Source: Streptococcus sp. Marseille-Q5986
GTDB taxonomy: Bacteria; Bacillota; Bacilli; Lactobacillales; Streptococcaceae
Reading direction: 5' to 3'
Length of the DNA stretch: 64,000 nt
Assembly (NCBI RefSeq): GCF_946902915.1
Contig: NZ_CAMPPY010000003.1
Span: 248,001 to 312,000 of the forward strand
Shown here: piece after piece, positions 1 through 11,553 of the stretch
Layout of the letters: the number at the start of each line of letters is the position of its first letter
Numbering within the stretch: position 1 is the stretch's first letter
The notes under the pieces: generated by a model
What the model was told of the DNA's origin: nothing
The model's database searches: none
The model's input: only the letters and a program-made list of their open reading frames with translations
Program-made: the position numbers and the translations under genes

Positions 1-852
1 AACCATTTCGAATGGAACTTCGATACCCATATCACCACGAGCGATCATAATACCATCAGCAGCTTCGATGATTTCATCCAAGTTGTCGATACCTTGTTGG
101 TTTTCGATTTTAGCGAACAATTGAACATGTCCGTTTCCAGTTTCTTCACAGATTGCACGAACTTCGTTAACGTCTTTCGCAGTACGTACGAATGAAATCG
201 CGATGAAGTTGATACCTTGTTCAAGACCAAAGCGGATATCGTCGTTATCGCGTTCAGCAAGAGCTGGGAAAGGAATTTTAGTGTTAGGGATGTTCACACC
301 TTTTTGTTTAGCGATGATACCATCGTTTTCAACTTCAACTTCAAATTCACGAGTTGCGTCATCTTTAGCAACCACACGAAGACCAAGTTTACCATCGTCA
401 ACCAATACTTGGCGACCAACCTCAACGTCATCATAGATGTCAAGAGCACCGGCAACGTTCAAAGCAATCACTTCACGAGTTGATTTGATTACTTGTTTAG
501 TTGCAACACGGATTTTTTCACCAGTTTTGTATGAGTACTCTTTAGCTTCACCTTCGAACAATTCAGTACGGATTTCTGGTCCTTTAGTATCAAGAAGGAA
601 ACCAACTTTTTTACCTGCAAGTTTTTCTGCAAGTTTAACAGTTGCCATACGTTCACCTTGTTCTTGGTGGTCACCGTGTGAGAAGTTGAAACGGAAAGTG
701 TTAGCTCCCGCTTCAATCAATTTAGCAATGTTTTTTGCTGAAGCTTCAACATCAAGTTTTTCACCCCAGTATCCGTCATCACCGAATTTTTTCCCACCAC
801 GGATTTCAACCGCAGGACCCAAAGTTGCAACGATTTTTACACGTTTATTCAT
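1..852 (-). CDS. pyk: Pyruvate kinase, N-terminal 284 residues (gene runs off the window)
   Basis: Last step of glycolysis: phosphoenolpyruvate plus ADP to pyruvate plus ATP, in the cytosol. The 284 codons visible begin MNKRVKIVATLGPA and include the N-terminal barrel, the FRFNFSHGDH segment, the LLDTKGPEIRT segment, the B-domain, and the active-site lysine strand ending LFAKIEN followed by GIMIARGDMG. The C-terminal half lies beyond base 1. The start at 852 is preceded by an AAGGAGT ribosome site. pfkA lies just upstream on the same strand with a gap of about 64 bp, so the two glycolytic genes are probably co-transcribed, as in other streptococci. The family is recognised with near certainty; only the truncation by the window limits it. 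Confidence 0.97.
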   Translation of the reverse strand, partial: MNKRVKIVATLGPAVEIRGGKKFGDDGYWGEKLDVEASAKNIAKLIEAGANTFRFNFSHGDHQEQGERMATVKLAEKLAGKKVGFLLDTKGPEIRTELFEGEAKEYSYKTGEKIRVATKQVIKSTREVIALNVAGALDIYDDVEVGRQVLVDDGKLGLRVVAKDDATREFEVEVENDGIIAKQKGVNIPNTKIPFPALAERDNDDIRFGLEQGINFIAISFVRTAKDVNEVRAICEETGNGHVQLFAKIENQQGIDNLDEIIEAADGIMIARGDMGIEVPFEMV

Positions 853-916
853 GATTTGTGACTCCTTTATATAATTTGACCTTTTATGGTCATTTTACCA
901 GATTAGTTAAAGTTGA

Positions 917-1990
<1,074 letters not shown>

Positions 1991-2005
1991 CTATTTTTCG
2001 TATTT

Positions 2006-5000
2006 TTAGCGATAAATCGTTTTCATGGTAATTTCCTTTAATTTCTCCTGTAAGGCAAGCTCTTTTTTTACAAAATGCCGTGTAGAAACAACTGTTTTTT
2101 GCTCCTCTTCATACCTGATAATCACAGGAATTGAGCCTTTGTATTGTTCTAGGATATTTGAAATCTCTTTATCGTATTCATGATTTTCAACTTGAATCCA
2201 GAATCGTTCCGCCACTGCTTCTTTCAAATCTTGTGCAATCATTTGCAAACGACCATCTCGAGATTGAACCTTCCCATTGATATAGTAAAATTTCCCTTCA
2301 GATAGGATAGAGGCGAATTTTCGATACTGATCCGAAAATACAGTCACATCCATCCGAGACTTACTATCATGAACCTGTAGAAAGGCCATATTCTCGCCCT
2401 TCTTGGTTCGAATCACCTTTAGTTTTTGCACTTCAACTAGAAGAGTGGCTTGATCCCCCTCGGTTAGATTAGCGATCGGGGTCGTCGGATATAGGGCTTG
2501 TTTGGCAAGAGTTTGGAGAGGATGGGCACTGATACCTACCCCAATCAATTCCTGCTCCTTGTAAAATTTCTCCGCCTCTGTAAAATCATCAGCTTCAGTC
2601 CAACTATAGTTTGTATCTGCAAAGAGTCCACCTAACTCCTCAACAAAGACAAATAAGTTTGGTAGGTTCACTAAGATTTTCTGACGATTCTTGTCAAATT
2701 CATCAAAAAGCCCTAGTTCAACCAAAGGAGTCAAAAGCGACAGTTTCTTGTAATTCTTGGGGAGACGTGTGACGAAATCTTCCACACTTGAAAAAGGACG
2801 ATTTTCGATGATCCAGTAAGAAAAATCTCTTGGCATGCCCTTAATGGCTTTTAGGCCAAGATAGATTTTCTTCTGAGCAATTTTATCGTGATAGGGAATG
2901 CTATTGATTGCTAACGGGGCTACTTCAAAGCCCATCTGCAATGCATCCACAATGTAATCACTGCTGGAATAGTTCAACATGACTTGAAAGAAAATAGCAG
3001 GATAGTGCGTCTTGAAATAAGCTAGCTGGAAAGCCAGCGCTGAGTAGGCATAGGCGTGGGATCTGTTAAATCCGTAGCCCGCAAACTTTTCCATCACTGC
3101 AAAAACTTGGTTGGCTTTTTCTTCTGTATGCCCAAGTTTCATAGCTCCTGTGATAAAATCTTCCTTCATTAAATGCATCTCTTTAGCATTTTTCTTACCC
3201 ATGGCTCGTCTGAGAATGTCAGCTTTACCAAGACTGAAGCCTCCAAATCGCTGAGCAACCTGCATGACCTGTTCTTGATAGAGCATGATACCATAAGTTG
3301 ATGAGAGAATATCCTCTAGGGCTGGGTCCAACACCGTCACCTTTTCTTTGCCGTGCTTACGAGCCACAAAATTATCGATATAATCACTTGCTCCTGGTCT
3401 ATTGAGGGAGGTTGTGGCTACTACCTCTTCGAAGACTTGTGGCTGAACTCGTTTCAAGAGTCGAATGGCACCAGGTTGTTCAAATTGGAAAATCCCCTTT
3501 GTATTTCCAGCAGCAAAGAGGGCCAGGGTTGCTTTGTCTTCCAAATCAATCTCTTCGATTTTCATATGAACACCTTCTGACTCAGCCAGTAATTCCTGCA
3601 TTTTTTGGACAAAAGTTAAGTTACGCAGACCTAGGAAATCCATTTTTAGAAGGCCATTTGCTTCAACTGCATGAGCATCATACTGGGTGATCAGCATATC
3701 CTCACCATATTTGAGCGGGATATAGTCCGTTAGGTCTTGGTCACTCATAACGACTCCAGCCGCATGGATAGAGGTCTGACGAGGATAACCTTCTATCTTT
3801 CGAGCAATCTCAAAAGCTTTTTGGTATTCAATCTTGTTATTGATGACCTGTCTAAATTGCAAATTCTTTTCATAGGCCGTCGTTAGCGTATCTCGGAAAC
3901 TGATTTTTTTCGTAATATTTGTTAATTCGTACTCTGGAACGCCATAGCGTTTGAAAACATCACGAATCGCTTGTTTTGCTCCAAAGGTCGAATAAGTGAC
4001 AATCTGTGCCGCGTGTTGACTACCATAGCGATCACGAACATAGCGAATGAACTCTGGTCTATAAAGGTCAGGGATGTCGATATCAATATCAGGCATGGTG
4101 TAGCGCTCACGATTTAAAAAGCGTTCGAAAATCAGGTTCTTTTCAACCGGATCAATCCCTGTAATGTCAAGTGAGTAGGCCACCAGACTACCCACAGCAG
4201 AACCACGCCCCATTCCCATATAGTAGCCTTGTGAACGTCCAAAACGGAGCAAATCCCAAACCACAAGGAAATAGTCATCAAAGCCCATATCATGAATCAC
4301 AGCCAACTCTTCATTCAGCCGCTCTCGATAGATAGCTGAGGTTAGCCCCTTGTCACTCAAGCCTTGCTCAGCCCTCTCTCGAAGTTCTTCTACTGCTGGT
4401 CTTGCAGGATTAAAGCGAGGGAGTTTTAAACTTGAGTCGATTTGATAGCTTACATTCTCTATCAGACCTTGTAGATTGGCAAGCGCCTGAGGGAAGCGAT
4501 TTTTAAATCGAGCTTCTAAATCTGAAGCAGGTAAAAAAATCCCTTGTTGTGAATGCACATCCACTTCCCTAAGACTGACATTGTCCTTGACTGCCGACAA
4601 TATTTGCAAAACTTGTAGGTCTTCTTTTTCAAAAGAGTTGACTTGATAGAGTGGAAGAATCGGCCTGGTAAAGACTTCTTGAGGAGTATCTGGACTGACA
4701 CCGATAAAATAATCATGCCCCAAATCCAGCTGTTCGATTCCATTAAAATAGAGAACAATAATGGCCACATCTTCGAGGAGGGAGGTGAAGTCAGACCAAT
4801 TTTTCCGTCCAGTCATTTTTAAAGTGGATAACTTCATCAACTCTTGATAACCTTTAGTGGATAGGGCTAGAAAACGGAAAGAAATCGCCTTCTCGTCTAT
4901 AATCAAGTTCATTTCTAGACCAATTAAAGGTTGGATTCCATATTTTCGAGTAACTTCTAAAAAATGATAGGCTCCATAGAGATTATCCACATCCATAATA

Positions 5001-5107
5001 GCAAGGTGAGAATAGCCATACTCTTTAGCTGTTTGTACATATTTTTCAATCGAAACCACACTTTCCATAAAACTGTAAACAGTCTTGGTGTCGAGCTGCG
5101 CAATCAT
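2006..5107 (-). CDS. dnaE: DNA polymerase III subunit alpha (DnaE type)
   Basis: Second replicative polymerase of Gram-positive bacteria, working with PolC at the fork, mainly in primer extension on the lagging strand. At 1033 residues it has the DnaE size. Order of parts: N-terminal PHP domain (residues 1-200), polymerase core with GMGRGSAVGSLVAY near 300 and the catalytic MPDIDIDIPD near 345, the TSIHAAGVVM fingers segment near 450, tandem HhH, and a C-terminal OB fold (ending near residue 990). There is no exonuclease domain, as expected. The start is preceded by AAGGAGGAGAAGA. It is transcribed divergently from pepX. Confidence 0.97.
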   Translation of the reverse strand: MIAQLDTKTVYSFMESVVSIEKYVQTAKEYGYSHLAIMDVDNLYGAYHFLEVTRKYGIQPLIGLEMNLIIDEKAISFRFLALSTKGYQELMKLSTLKMTGRKNWSDFTSLLEDVAIIVLYFNGIEQLDLGHDYFIGVSPDTPQEVFTRPILPLYQVNSFEKEDLQVLQILSAVKDNVSLREVDVHSQQGIFLPASDLEARFKNRFPQALANLQGLIENVSYQIDSSLKLPRFNPARPAVEELRERAEQGLSDKGLTSAIYRERLNEELAVIHDMGFDDYFLVVWDLLRFGRSQGYYMGMGRGSAVGSLVAYSLDITGIDPVEKNLIFERFLNRERYTMPDIDIDIPDLYRPEFIRYVRDRYGSQHAAQIVTYSTFGAKQAIRDVFKRYGVPEYELTNITKKISFRDTLTTAYEKNLQFRQVINNKIEYQKAFEIARKIEGYPRQTSIHAAGVVMSDQDLTDYIPLKYGEDMLITQYDAHAVEANGLLKMDFLGLRNLTFVQKMQELLAESEGVHMKIEEIDLEDKATLALFAAGNTKGIFQFEQPGAIRLLKRVQPQVFEEVVATTSLNRPGASDYIDNFVARKHGKEKVTVLDPALEDILSSTYGIMLYQEQVMQVAQRFGGFSLGKADILRRAMGKKNAKEMHLMKEDFITGAMKLGHTEEKANQVFAVMEKFAGYGFNRSHAYAYSALAFQLAYFKTHYPAIFFQVMLNYSSSDYIVDALQMGFEVAPLAINSIPYHDKIAQKKIYLGLKAIKGMPRDFSYWIIENRPFSSVEDFVTRLPKNYKKLSLLTPLVELGLFDEFDKNRQKILVNLPNLFVFVEELGGLFADTNYSWTEADDFTEAEKFYKEQELIGVGISAHPLQTLAKQALYPTTPIANLTEGDQATLLVEVQKLKVIRTKKGENMAFLQVHDSKSRMDVTVFSDQYRKFASILSEGKFYYINGKVQSRDGRLQMIAQDLKEAVAERFWIQVENHEYDKEISNILEQYKGSIPVIIRYEEEQKTVVSTRHFVKKELALQEKLKEITMKTIYR

Positions 5108-5138
5108 TTCTTCTCCTCCTTGCTTTCGTTTTACTACT

Positions 5139-5144
5139 ATTATA
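5139..5144 (-). promoter_or_regulatory. -10 box of the dnaE promoter
   Basis: On the minus strand the sequence is AAAATGGTATAATAG, an extended -10, about 32 bp upstream of the dnaE start codon. No convincing -35. Confidence 0.6.
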
Positions 5145-5149
5145 CCATT

Positions 5150-5457
5150 TTAAGTTGGATATTGAAGAAACTCGGATGCTTTCTTTTCAACATCAGCATT
5201 TATAACCTCTCCGTCTTTCTTCCCTTTAATTTTTAATATTATAAGATGGATTTGAATATCATTTTAGACATTTTTATACTAAGTAAAGTATAATAAAGTT
5301 GGACTCTATATGCAATTTCACATATAAAAAATTCTAAGAAAGGGCTTTTTATTATAGTATTTATTCACCGTTTTATAATAACTTACTAAATAGGTATTCC
5401 GCTTCACGAAATTTCTTGCATTAAAGTTTATTTATTCCATTTTTCCTTATTTTTTGA
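5150..5457. other. AT-rich intergenic region between divergent dnaE and pepX
   Basis: About 300 bases with no open frame of any credible length on either strand. The only structure noticed is a short inverted repeat, TTATACT-N5-AAGTATAA, near 5274-5293. It has no T-run and is most likely incidental in sequence this AT-rich. Confidence 0.5.
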
Positions 5458-5463
5458 TATAAT
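5458..5463 (+). promoter_or_regulatory. -10 box of the pepX-argR promoter
   Basis: TTGATATAAT forms an extended -10 about 30 bp before the pepX start. The position expected for a -35 is poor. Confidence 0.55.
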
Positions 5464-5493
5464 AAATGCAGTCTGTTTTCAAAGGAGAGAATC

Positions 5494-7767
5494 ATGCGTT
5501 TTAATCAATTTAGCTATCTTCCGACCTCTAGTTCTCAACAATTAGATGAATTAGCAAGCCTTGGTCTGGAATTGTCACCTCAACTGCCCTTAAAAAAGCA
5601 ATTTGAGGACTTCATCCGATGGAGTTTTTTCACTTATTCTAACACGGATTATGCCTTATCCACTTTGGCTACGGATAACGAAACAGATCTATTAACTTTT
5701 TTCCAATCAGAGCGTGAATTAACTGCTGATGTTTTCTACACGGTAGTTTTTCAACTTTTAGGGTTTAACTATCTTGTTGACTTTGAGGACGCCGAACAAT
5801 TCCGTAAAGAAACTGGATTTCCTATTGTTTATGGAGATCTCATCGAAAATCTCTATCAATTGCTCAATACGCGAACTAAAAAAGGAAATACGTTCATCGA
5901 CCAACTTGTTAGTGACGGACTCATTTTAGAAGACAATCACTACCACTACTTTAACGGTAAGAGCTTGGCGACCTTCTCTACTCATGATGTCATTCGTGAA
6001 GTTGTGTACGTCGAGAGTCGTGTGGATACTGATAAAGACAGTCTCCCTGACTTAGTCAAGGTCAGCATTATTCGCCCGCGTTATGATGGACAGATTCCTT
6101 CAGTTATGACTACCAGCCCTTACCACCAAGGGACCAACGTCAAAGCTAGCGATAAAGCTCTCTACAAAATGGAAGGGGAACTTGAGGTCAAACCTGCCCA
6201 CACCATCGAGCTTGAGGAGCCCAAGCTGAATTTAGTCGAGCCTATCGACCAAGCTGAACTCGTCTCTGAAGCTGAAGAAAAGTTAGCTCATATCAATAGC
6301 TCATACACTCTCAACGACTACTTCCTCCCACGAGGATTTGCTAATCTCTATGTATCGGGTGTTGGAACCAGGGATTCCCAAGGTCTCATGACCAATGGGG
6401 ACTACCAGCAGATTGAAGCTTATAAAAATGTCATTGATTGGCTCAATGGTCGTTGTCGTGCTTTCACGGACCACACGCGCAAACGTCAAGTCAAGGCTGA
6501 CTGGTCAAACGGCAAAGTCGCAACAACAGGGATTTCCTATCTAGGGACCATGTCTAATGGTCTTGCGACCACTGGTGTTGATGGCTTAGAAGTCATCATC
6601 GCAGAAGCGGGTATCTCCTCATGGTACAACTACTATCGAGAAAATGGTCTGGTGACTAGCCCAGGTGGTTATCCGGGTGAGGATTTTGACTCACTTGCCG
6701 AATTGACCTACTCCCGTAATCTCCTAGCTGGTGATTATATTCGTGGTAATGAAGCTCATCAGGCAGACTTAGAGAAGGTAAAAGAACAATTAGATCGCAA
6801 GACTGGTGACTACAACCAGTTTTGGCATGACCGCAACTATCTGCTCAATGCTCACAAGGTTCAAGCTGAAGTCGTCTTTACGCATGGTTCTCAGGATTGG
6901 AATGTCAAACCTCTTCATGTTTACCAGATGTTTCATGCTCTTCCACCTCATATCAACAAGCACCTCTTTTTCCATCATGGCGCCCATGTCTATATGAACA
7001 ACTGGCAGTCGATTGACTTCCGCGAGTCCATGAATGCCTTGTTAAGTAAGAAATTGTTAGGACTTGACTCAAGCTATCAACTTCCTACTGTCATCTGGCA
7101 GGACAATACTGAACCGCAAACATGGCAGAGCATTGACGACTTTGGCAAACAGAATAAACTGCATACTTTCCCACTTGGAACTGAAGAAAAGGTGATTCAA
7201 AACCAGTATGATCAAAAAGATTTTGAGCGTTATGGTAAGACTTACCAGACTTTCAACACAGAACTTTACCAAGGAAAAGCTAATCAGATTACCATTGACC
7301 TTCCAGTAAATCAAGATATTCACTTAAATGGGCGAGTGGAGCTGAAACTTCGTGTCAAATCAAGCATAAGCAAGGGCTTATTGTCTGCTCAAGTCCTCCA
7401 ACTAGGACAACAGAAGTACCTTCAACCCTATCCAGTAGTTCAATCAGTTCGAACGATTGACAATGGTCGTTACCACATGTTAGAAAATCTCTGTGAACTG
7501 CCATTCAATCCAAGTGCCCAACGTGTCATCACTAAAGGCTACCTCAATCTTCAAAACCGAGATGATCTCTTGACAATCGAAAAAATCCAACCAAATGAAT
7601 GGATGGACTTCAAGCTAGAGCTCCAACCAACTATTTACAAACTTAAAGAAGGAGACACTCTCCGCTTGGTTCTCTACACAACAGATTTTGAGATTACAAT
7701 TCGAGATAATACAGACTATCACTTGACTGTTGATTTAGCACAGTCCACTATCACTATTCCCTCATAA
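5494..7767 (+). CDS. pepX: Xaa-Pro dipeptidyl-peptidase
   Basis: Serine exopeptidase of the S15 family that removes X-Pro dipeptides from peptide N-termini. It helps nutrition from proline-rich peptides. The 757-residue length matches lactococcal and streptococcal PepX. The nucleophile is Ser348 in [13 protein letters not shown]. The catalytic Asp lies in the [11 protein letters not shown] segment and the His in [12 protein letters not shown]. The C-terminal third is the jelly-roll domain. No signal peptide is present, so the enzyme is cytosolic. Start chosen at ATG after AAAGGAGAGAATC. The ArgR-type regulator begins 18 bp after the stop, indicating co-transcription. Confidence 0.98.
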   Translation: MRFNQFSYLPTSSSQQLDELASLGLELSPQLPLKKQFEDFIRWSFFTYSNTDYALSTLATDNETDLLTFFQSERELTADVFYTVVFQLLGFNYLVDFEDAEQFRKETGFPIVYGDLIENLYQLLNTRTKKGNTFIDQLVSDGLILEDNHYHYFNGKSLATFSTHDVIREVVYVESRVDTDKDSLPDLVKVSIIRPRYDGQIPSVMTTSPYHQGTNVKASDKALYKMEGELEVKPAHTIELEEPKLNLVEPIDQAELVSEAEEKLAHINSSYTLNDYFLPRGFANLYVSGVGTRDSQGLMTNGDYQQIEAYKNVIDWLNGRCRAFTDHTRKRQVKADWSNGKVATTGISYLGTMSNGLATTGVDGLEVIIAEAGISSWYNYYRENGLVTSPGGYPGEDFDSLAELTYSRNLLAGDYIRGNEAHQADLEKVKEQLDRKTGDYNQFWHDRNYLLNAHKVQAEVVFTHGSQDWNVKPLHVYQMFHALPPHINKHLFFHHGAHVYMNNWQSIDFRESMNALLSKKLLGLDSSYQLPTVIWQDNTEPQTWQSIDDFGKQNKLHTFPLGTEEKVIQNQYDQKDFERYGKTYQTFNTELYQGKANQITIDLPVNQDIHLNGRVELKLRVKSSISKGLLSAQVLQLGQQKYLQPYPVVQSVRTIDNGRYHMLENLCELPFNPSAQRVITKGYLNLQNRDDLLTIEKIQPNEWMDFKLELQPTIYKLKEGDTLRLVLYTTDFEITIRDNTDYHLTVDLAQSTITIPS

Positions 7768-7785
7768 AAGGAGCTATTAACACTT

Positions 7786-8256
7786 ATGAACAAATCAGAA
7801 CACAGACACCAACTTATTCGTGCCCTCGTTTCAAAAAATAAAATCCATACCCAAGCGGAATTACAAGCCTTGTTAGCGGAAAATGATATCCAAGTTACAC
7901 AGGCAACCTTATCACGCGATATCAAAACCATGAACCTTTCAAAAGTACGAGAAGAAGATAATTCTTACTACGCGCTAAATACAGGCTCTATCTCCAAGTG
8001 GGAAAAACGTCTTGAAAATTATATGGAAGATGCTCTTGTTATGTTGCGTCCTGTCCAACACCAAGTTATTTTAAAAACTTTACCCGGTTTAGCCCAATCG
8101 TTTGGATCTGTAATTGATTCCTTGGACTTTCCAGATGTCGTTGCAACGCTTTGTGGAGATGATGTCTGCATGATTATCTGTGAAGATGCTGCAAAAGCGC
8201 GAGCTTGTTTTGAAAGCTTAAAAAAATACGCACCACCATTTTTCTTTGGTGAATAA
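7786..8256 (+). CDS. argR: ArgR-family transcriptional regulator
   Basis: Arginine-type repressor, 156 residues, the normal size. The N-terminal winged helix (residues 1-70) carries [13 protein letters not shown] and the recognition helix [16 protein letters not shown]. The C-terminal hexamerisation and ligand-binding domain (residues 80-150) carries [17 protein letters not shown]. Streptococci carry several paralogues (ArgR1, ArgR2, AhrC), and I cannot tell which this is. The ligand is probably arginine. It follows pepX in one transcription unit and ends in a strong terminator. Confidence 0.9.
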   Translation: MNKSEHRHQLIRALVSKNKIHTQAELQALLAENDIQVTQATLSRDIKTMNLSKVREEDNSYYALNTGSISKWEKRLENYMEDALVMLRPVQHQVILKTLPGLAQSFGSVIDSLDFPDVVATLCGDDVCMIICEDAAKARACFESLKKYAPPFFFGE

Positions 8257-8262
8257 CACAAA

Positions 8263-8293
8263 TCCCGTGATCAAAAAATCACGGGAATTTTTT
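8263..8293 (+). terminator. Terminator of the pepX-argR unit
   Basis: Perfect 9-bp stem TCCCGTGAT / ATCACGGGA with a 6-nt loop, then a T-rich run that reaches the stop codon of the convergent small gene. Confidence 0.85.
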
Positions 8294-8456
8294 ATTTCTT
8301 GGACTGTGTCTCTTCTTTCTTTGTACGTGCTAATCGAAGAGCACGTTTAGGGTTGAGACGATTAAACAATTCTTCTAGTTTCTTTTCATTCCACACATCT
8401 GCTGCAGATACAAAATTTCCATCTGCATCTCGGAATGATATCGGTTTATCTCCCAT
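8292..8456 (-). CDS. Small conserved hypothetical protein downstream of obgE (54 residues)
   Basis: The frame from ATG at 8456 reads MGDKPISFRDADGNFVSAAD and ends TKKEETQSKK. It is charged and soluble, with no membrane segment. An AGGAG site lies 6 bp before the ATG, and the gene begins 9 bp after the obgE stop, so it is the last gene of the obgE unit. The position and ribosome site make it a real gene. Similar short proteins sit next to obgE in other Mitis-group genomes as far as I recall. Function unknown. Confidence 0.75.
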   Translation of the reverse strand: MGDKPISFRDADGNFVSAADVWNEKKLEELFNRLNPKRALRLARTKKEETQSKK

Positions 8457-8465
8457 ATCAATCTC

Positions 8466-9776
8466 CTAGTCTACAAATTCAAACTCAAATTTACCGATTC
8501 GGACCAAGTCGCCATCTTTGGATCCACGTGCACGAAGAGCTTCGTCAACCCCCATACCACGAAGCTGGCGAGCAAACTTCATAACTGATTCGTCACGGTC
8601 AAAGTTGGTCATGTTAAAGAGTTTCATGAGTTTCTCACCAGAAAGTACCCATGTCGCATCATCATCACGACTAATCTCAAAGGCCTTTTCTTCCTCGTCA
8701 AAGCCGTAGTACGCCTCTTCTTCCATATCGGATTCATCATAAATCGGAAATTCTGGAGTCTTGTCTAACAATTCAGCTGTTGCATCTAAAAGAGTTGCCA
8801 AACCTTGCTTGGTCAATCCAGAAATAGGGAAGATAGCTGGAAGTTCCTCAAACTCGTCGTAGTTTGCTGCCAACTTTTCCTTGAAAGTTTTAAGATTTTC
8901 CTGACTTTCAGGCATATCCATCTTGTTGGCTACGATGATCTGCGGACGTTCCATGAGACGAAGGTTGTAGGATTCCAATTCTTTATTGATAGCAAGGTAA
9001 TCCTCATAAGGATCACGTCCTTCGCTAGCTGACATATCGATGACATGGAGGATAACTCGTGTACGTTCGATATGACGGAGAAACTGGGTTCCAAGACCAA
9101 CACCTTGACTAGCCCCTTCAATCAAACCTGGAAGGTCAGCTACTGCAAAAGATTCACCTGACTGTGTACGAACCATACCCAAATTAGGGACAATCGTCGT
9201 AAAGTGGTAGGCACCGATTTTTGGTTTGGCTGAAGTAATGACACTAAGCAAAGTTGACTTTCCGACAGATGGGAAACCGACTAGACCAACATCAGCTAGA
9301 ATCTTCAATTCCAGTTGTAACTCACGTTCTTGACCCGGTTCTCCATTCTCAGAGATTTCAGGCGCAGGATTTTTGGGTGTTGCAAAACGGATATTCCCAC
9401 GACCACCTCGACCGCCATGAGCCACGATAAATTCTTGACCATGTGCAATCAAGTCTGTAATGACTTTACCTGTTTCTGCATCACGTACAGTAGTTCCCTG
9501 TGGCACACGAACACGAAGGTCTTCTGCACCACGTCCGTGCATTCCTTTGGTCATTCCTTTTTCACCAGAATCAGCCTTGAAATGACGGTTATAGCGGAAA
9601 TCCATCAAGGTACGCAAGCCTTCATCTACAACAAAAACAACGTTACCTCCACGTCCACCATCACCTCCCCAAGGGCCACCATTCGGGACATATTTTTCAC
9701 GGCGAAAAGCAACCATGCCATCGCCACCATTACCAGCCTTGACCTTAATCTTGGCTGTATCTAAAAACATACTCAT
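8466..9776 (-). CDS. obgE: GTPase ObgE (Obg/CgtA)
   Basis: Essential ribosome-associated GTPase for 50S assembly and stress signalling. It has the glycine-rich Obg fold (residues 1-158, many GGxGG turns), the G domain (G1 GFPSVGKST near 166, G3 DLPGLIEG, G4 NKMDMP), and the C-terminal OCT domain (about 355-430) usual in Firmicutes. I chose ATG 9776 ([10 protein letters not shown], 436 residues), which has AGAAG upstream. A GTG 12 bp earlier is possible but has no better site. Acidic stretches in the linker are normal. Confidence 0.96.
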   Translation of the reverse strand: MSMFLDTAKIKVKAGNGGDGMVAFRREKYVPNGGPWGGDGGRGGNVVFVVDEGLRTLMDFRYNRHFKADSGEKGMTKGMHGRGAEDLRVRVPQGTTVRDAETGKVITDLIAHGQEFIVAHGGRGGRGNIRFATPKNPAPEISENGEPGQERELQLELKILADVGLVGFPSVGKSTLLSVITSAKPKIGAYHFTTIVPNLGMVRTQSGESFAVADLPGLIEGASQGVGLGTQFLRHIERTRVILHVIDMSASEGRDPYEDYLAINKELESYNLRLMERPQIIVANKMDMPESQENLKTFKEKLAANYDEFEELPAIFPISGLTKQGLATLLDATAELLDKTPEFPIYDESDMEEEAYYGFDEEEKAFEISRDDDATWVLSGEKLMKLFNMTNFDRDESVMKFARQLRGMGVDEALRARGSKDGDLVRIGKFEFEFVD

Positions 9777-9792
9777 ATTTCTTCTCACTTTA

Positions 9793-9814
9793 AAAAGGCT
9801 GGGAGAACCCAGTC
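9793..9814 (-). terminator. Weak terminator between the 44-residue gene and obgE
   Basis: On the minus strand CTGGG-TTCT-CCCAG is followed by CCTTTTT. It lies directly before obgE, so it may only reduce transcription entering obgE from the upstream unit. Confidence 0.5.
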
Positions 9815-9845
9815 ATTAGTTATTGTTTCTATCCTCGCAGCTTGC

Positions 9846-9980
9846 TTAGAAGCTGCTAAATGCTCCAAGCGCTGTCGCAAAAATACCAGCAAGGGTTACA
9901 AACAACATGATAAGCACGACAACAAGTGTCACTTTCTCAAACAATGTTTTTTTACGTTTTCCGTTATCTCCAAAAGCCAT
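9846..9980 (-). CDS. DUF4044-like small membrane protein (44 residues)
   Basis: ATG at 9980 after AGGAGAAGTT; the product starts MAFGDNGKRKKTLFEKVT and continues into one hydrophobic helix (about residues 17-40). A basic N-terminus plus a single membrane span and the KKT-FEKVT pattern fit the short DUF4044 family of Firmicutes. It lies 30 bp after the PspC-domain gene on the same strand. Role unknown. Confidence 0.75.
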   Translation of the reverse strand: MAFGDNGKRKKTLFEKVTLVVVLIMLFVTLAGIFATALGAFSSF

Positions 9981-10010
9981 AACTTCTCCTTTTCACTTTA
10001 TAATTCTAAT

Positions 10011-10199
10011 TTAATAGTCTGTCGAAACGGGGGCAACCACCCATAAAATGATGTAAGCAAGGATTCCTGCTCCATAACAAAATGCAAGAACACCCCAAAC
10101 AACACGAACAATTGTTGGATCAATATCAAAATAATGGGCAACTCCTGCACAAACTCCACCAATTATTTGGTTTTTTCCACTTCGCATTAATTTTTTCAT
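10011..10199 (-). CDS. PspC-domain membrane protein
   Basis: 62 residues: a basic N-terminus (MKKLMRSGKNQIIGGVCAG), the amphipathic PspC segment with AHYFDIDPTIVRVVW, then a hydrophobic helix ending LWVVAP. This is the stand-alone PspC fold linked to envelope stress in many bacteria. No pspA or other psp gene is nearby. It sits 20 bp after the glycolipid synthase gene, which suits an envelope role. Confidence 0.85.
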   Translation of the reverse strand: MKKLMRSGKNQIIGGVCAGVAHYFDIDPTIVRVVWGVLAFCYGAGILAYIILWVVAPVSTDY

Positions 10200-10219
10200 A
10201 GTATTTTCCTCTTATTCTA

Positions 10220-11545
10220 TTATTTGAATTCATCTTTCCAATAATCTCTGATGCTGGATAATTGCTTCCGAGAAGCCCGCAAAATACGCTTAGACTCTTT
10301 TACTGGACTTGTAACAGCCTGTTGGGGTAGATATAAAATCGTTTTCAAAAAGCGCTGACTAACAGGTTTTCCATCATGCAATTCATGTTCAAAGTTATTT
10401 GAGATAATGGCATCAAGGTAAAACTCATGAACTCGTTTCCCAAAGTTTTCAGCCGAAATTTCGTACAACTTATCCGCCAACTTTTGTTCAGACATATCAG
10501 GGGTAGCGATCAATGCTTCAAGAATAGCTCCTGCAAGTTCTCGTTCTCCATAGTAGAGGGTTCCAAACATTTTGTCACTGATCAGGTTATCAAGATAAGG
10601 ATTGCCATGAGCAATGACGGGCGTTCCACTGGCTAAACTCTCTAGATAAGTTAATCCTTGGGTTTCACTAGTAGAGGCAGAGATGAAGAAATCTGCCGCC
10701 TTATAGTACAAGGCTGTTTCACTTGGAGCAATCATACCTGTAAAGATCACATGTTCTTGTATGTTTAATTTCTCTGCTTGTTCTTTCAGACTGTCCAGAT
10801 AAGGACCGTCTCCAGCAACAACCAGCTTCACCTTGTCTTCTTCTTTCAATATTTCAGCAAAAGCATCTAGGACTGCTTGGATATTCTTCTCAAGGGAGAT
10901 ACGCGAAAGGCTCAGTAACATTTTCTCATCTTCCTGAATACCTAACTTCGAACGAAGTTCTTGCAAGTTTTCCTCTTTAATCTCAGGTCGTTCAAACTTA
11001 GCTAGCTCAATTCCGGTTGGAATGACACGTTTTTCAACCTTCACTTTGTATTTAGATAAAAGGTCCCGAACAATCTCGCTAGGACAGATTACTCCATCTA
11101 CATCACGAAGGAAACCACGTACCAGATATTTTACCATACTTGGACGAATCAACATCCCCTTAGCAATATAATGCACATAGTCTTCGTACTGGGTATGGTA
11201 GGTATGGATAACAGGAATTCTCAATTCTCGTGCAATCCAAATCCCTAATAATCCAAGTGAAAATTCTGTCTGGGTGTGAATGATATCTAGCTGATACTGC
11301 TTGGCAATTTCAAGTGCCTTTGTAAAACCACGATAGGCAAATCGTCGATCCTTAAATGCAAAGAAAGGGACACTCGGAATTCGAATAATTTGCCAATCCT
11401 CGTAGCGGTTCACATCTTTATCTGTTGTTGTAAAGATAAAAACTGCATGACCTTGCTTCTCAAGCTCTGTTTTCAAGGTTCGAATACTGGTCGCAACCCC
11501 GGAAACCTGAGGAAAATAGGTGTCTGTAAATAAACCAATTCGCAT
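10220..11545 (-). CDS. GT4 glycosyltransferase, alpha-monoglucosyl-diacylglycerol synthase
   Basis: Transfers glucose from UDP-glucose to diacylglycerol, the first step to membrane glycolipids and the lipoteichoic acid anchor. It has 441 residues with the GT4/GT-B layout: N-terminal MRIGLFTDTYFPQVSGVATS, the middle segment VICPSEIVRDLL, the UDP-sugar domain with SLSRISLEKNIQAVLDAF, VVAGDGPYLDSL, and the E-x7-E motif STSETQGLTYLESLASG. It lies 8 bp after cpoA, the enzyme for the next sugar, as in pneumococcus. The basic C-terminal tail (KESKRILRASRKQL) may bind the membrane. Confidence 0.9.
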   Translation of the reverse strand: MRIGLFTDTYFPQVSGVATSIRTLKTELEKQGHAVFIFTTTDKDVNRYEDWQIIRIPSVPFFAFKDRRFAYRGFTKALEIAKQYQLDIIHTQTEFSLGLLGIWIARELRIPVIHTYHTQYEDYVHYIAKGMLIRPSMVKYLVRGFLRDVDGVICPSEIVRDLLSKYKVKVEKRVIPTGIELAKFERPEIKEENLQELRSKLGIQEDEKMLLSLSRISLEKNIQAVLDAFAEILKEEDKVKLVVAGDGPYLDSLKEQAEKLNIQEHVIFTGMIAPSETALYYKAADFFISASTSETQGLTYLESLASGTPVIAHGNPYLDNLISDKMFGTLYYGERELAGAILEALIATPDMSEQKLADKLYEISAENFGKRVHEFYLDAIISNNFEHELHDGKPVSQRFLKTILYLPQQAVTSPVKESKRILRASRKQLSSIRDYWKDEFK

Positions 11546-11553
11546 AGATTACC

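Noticed and set aside
5274..5293. Inverted repeat TTATACT-N5-AAGTATAA as an operator
   Set aside because: AT-rich region, no consensus matched, no position relative to a promoter that would make sense.
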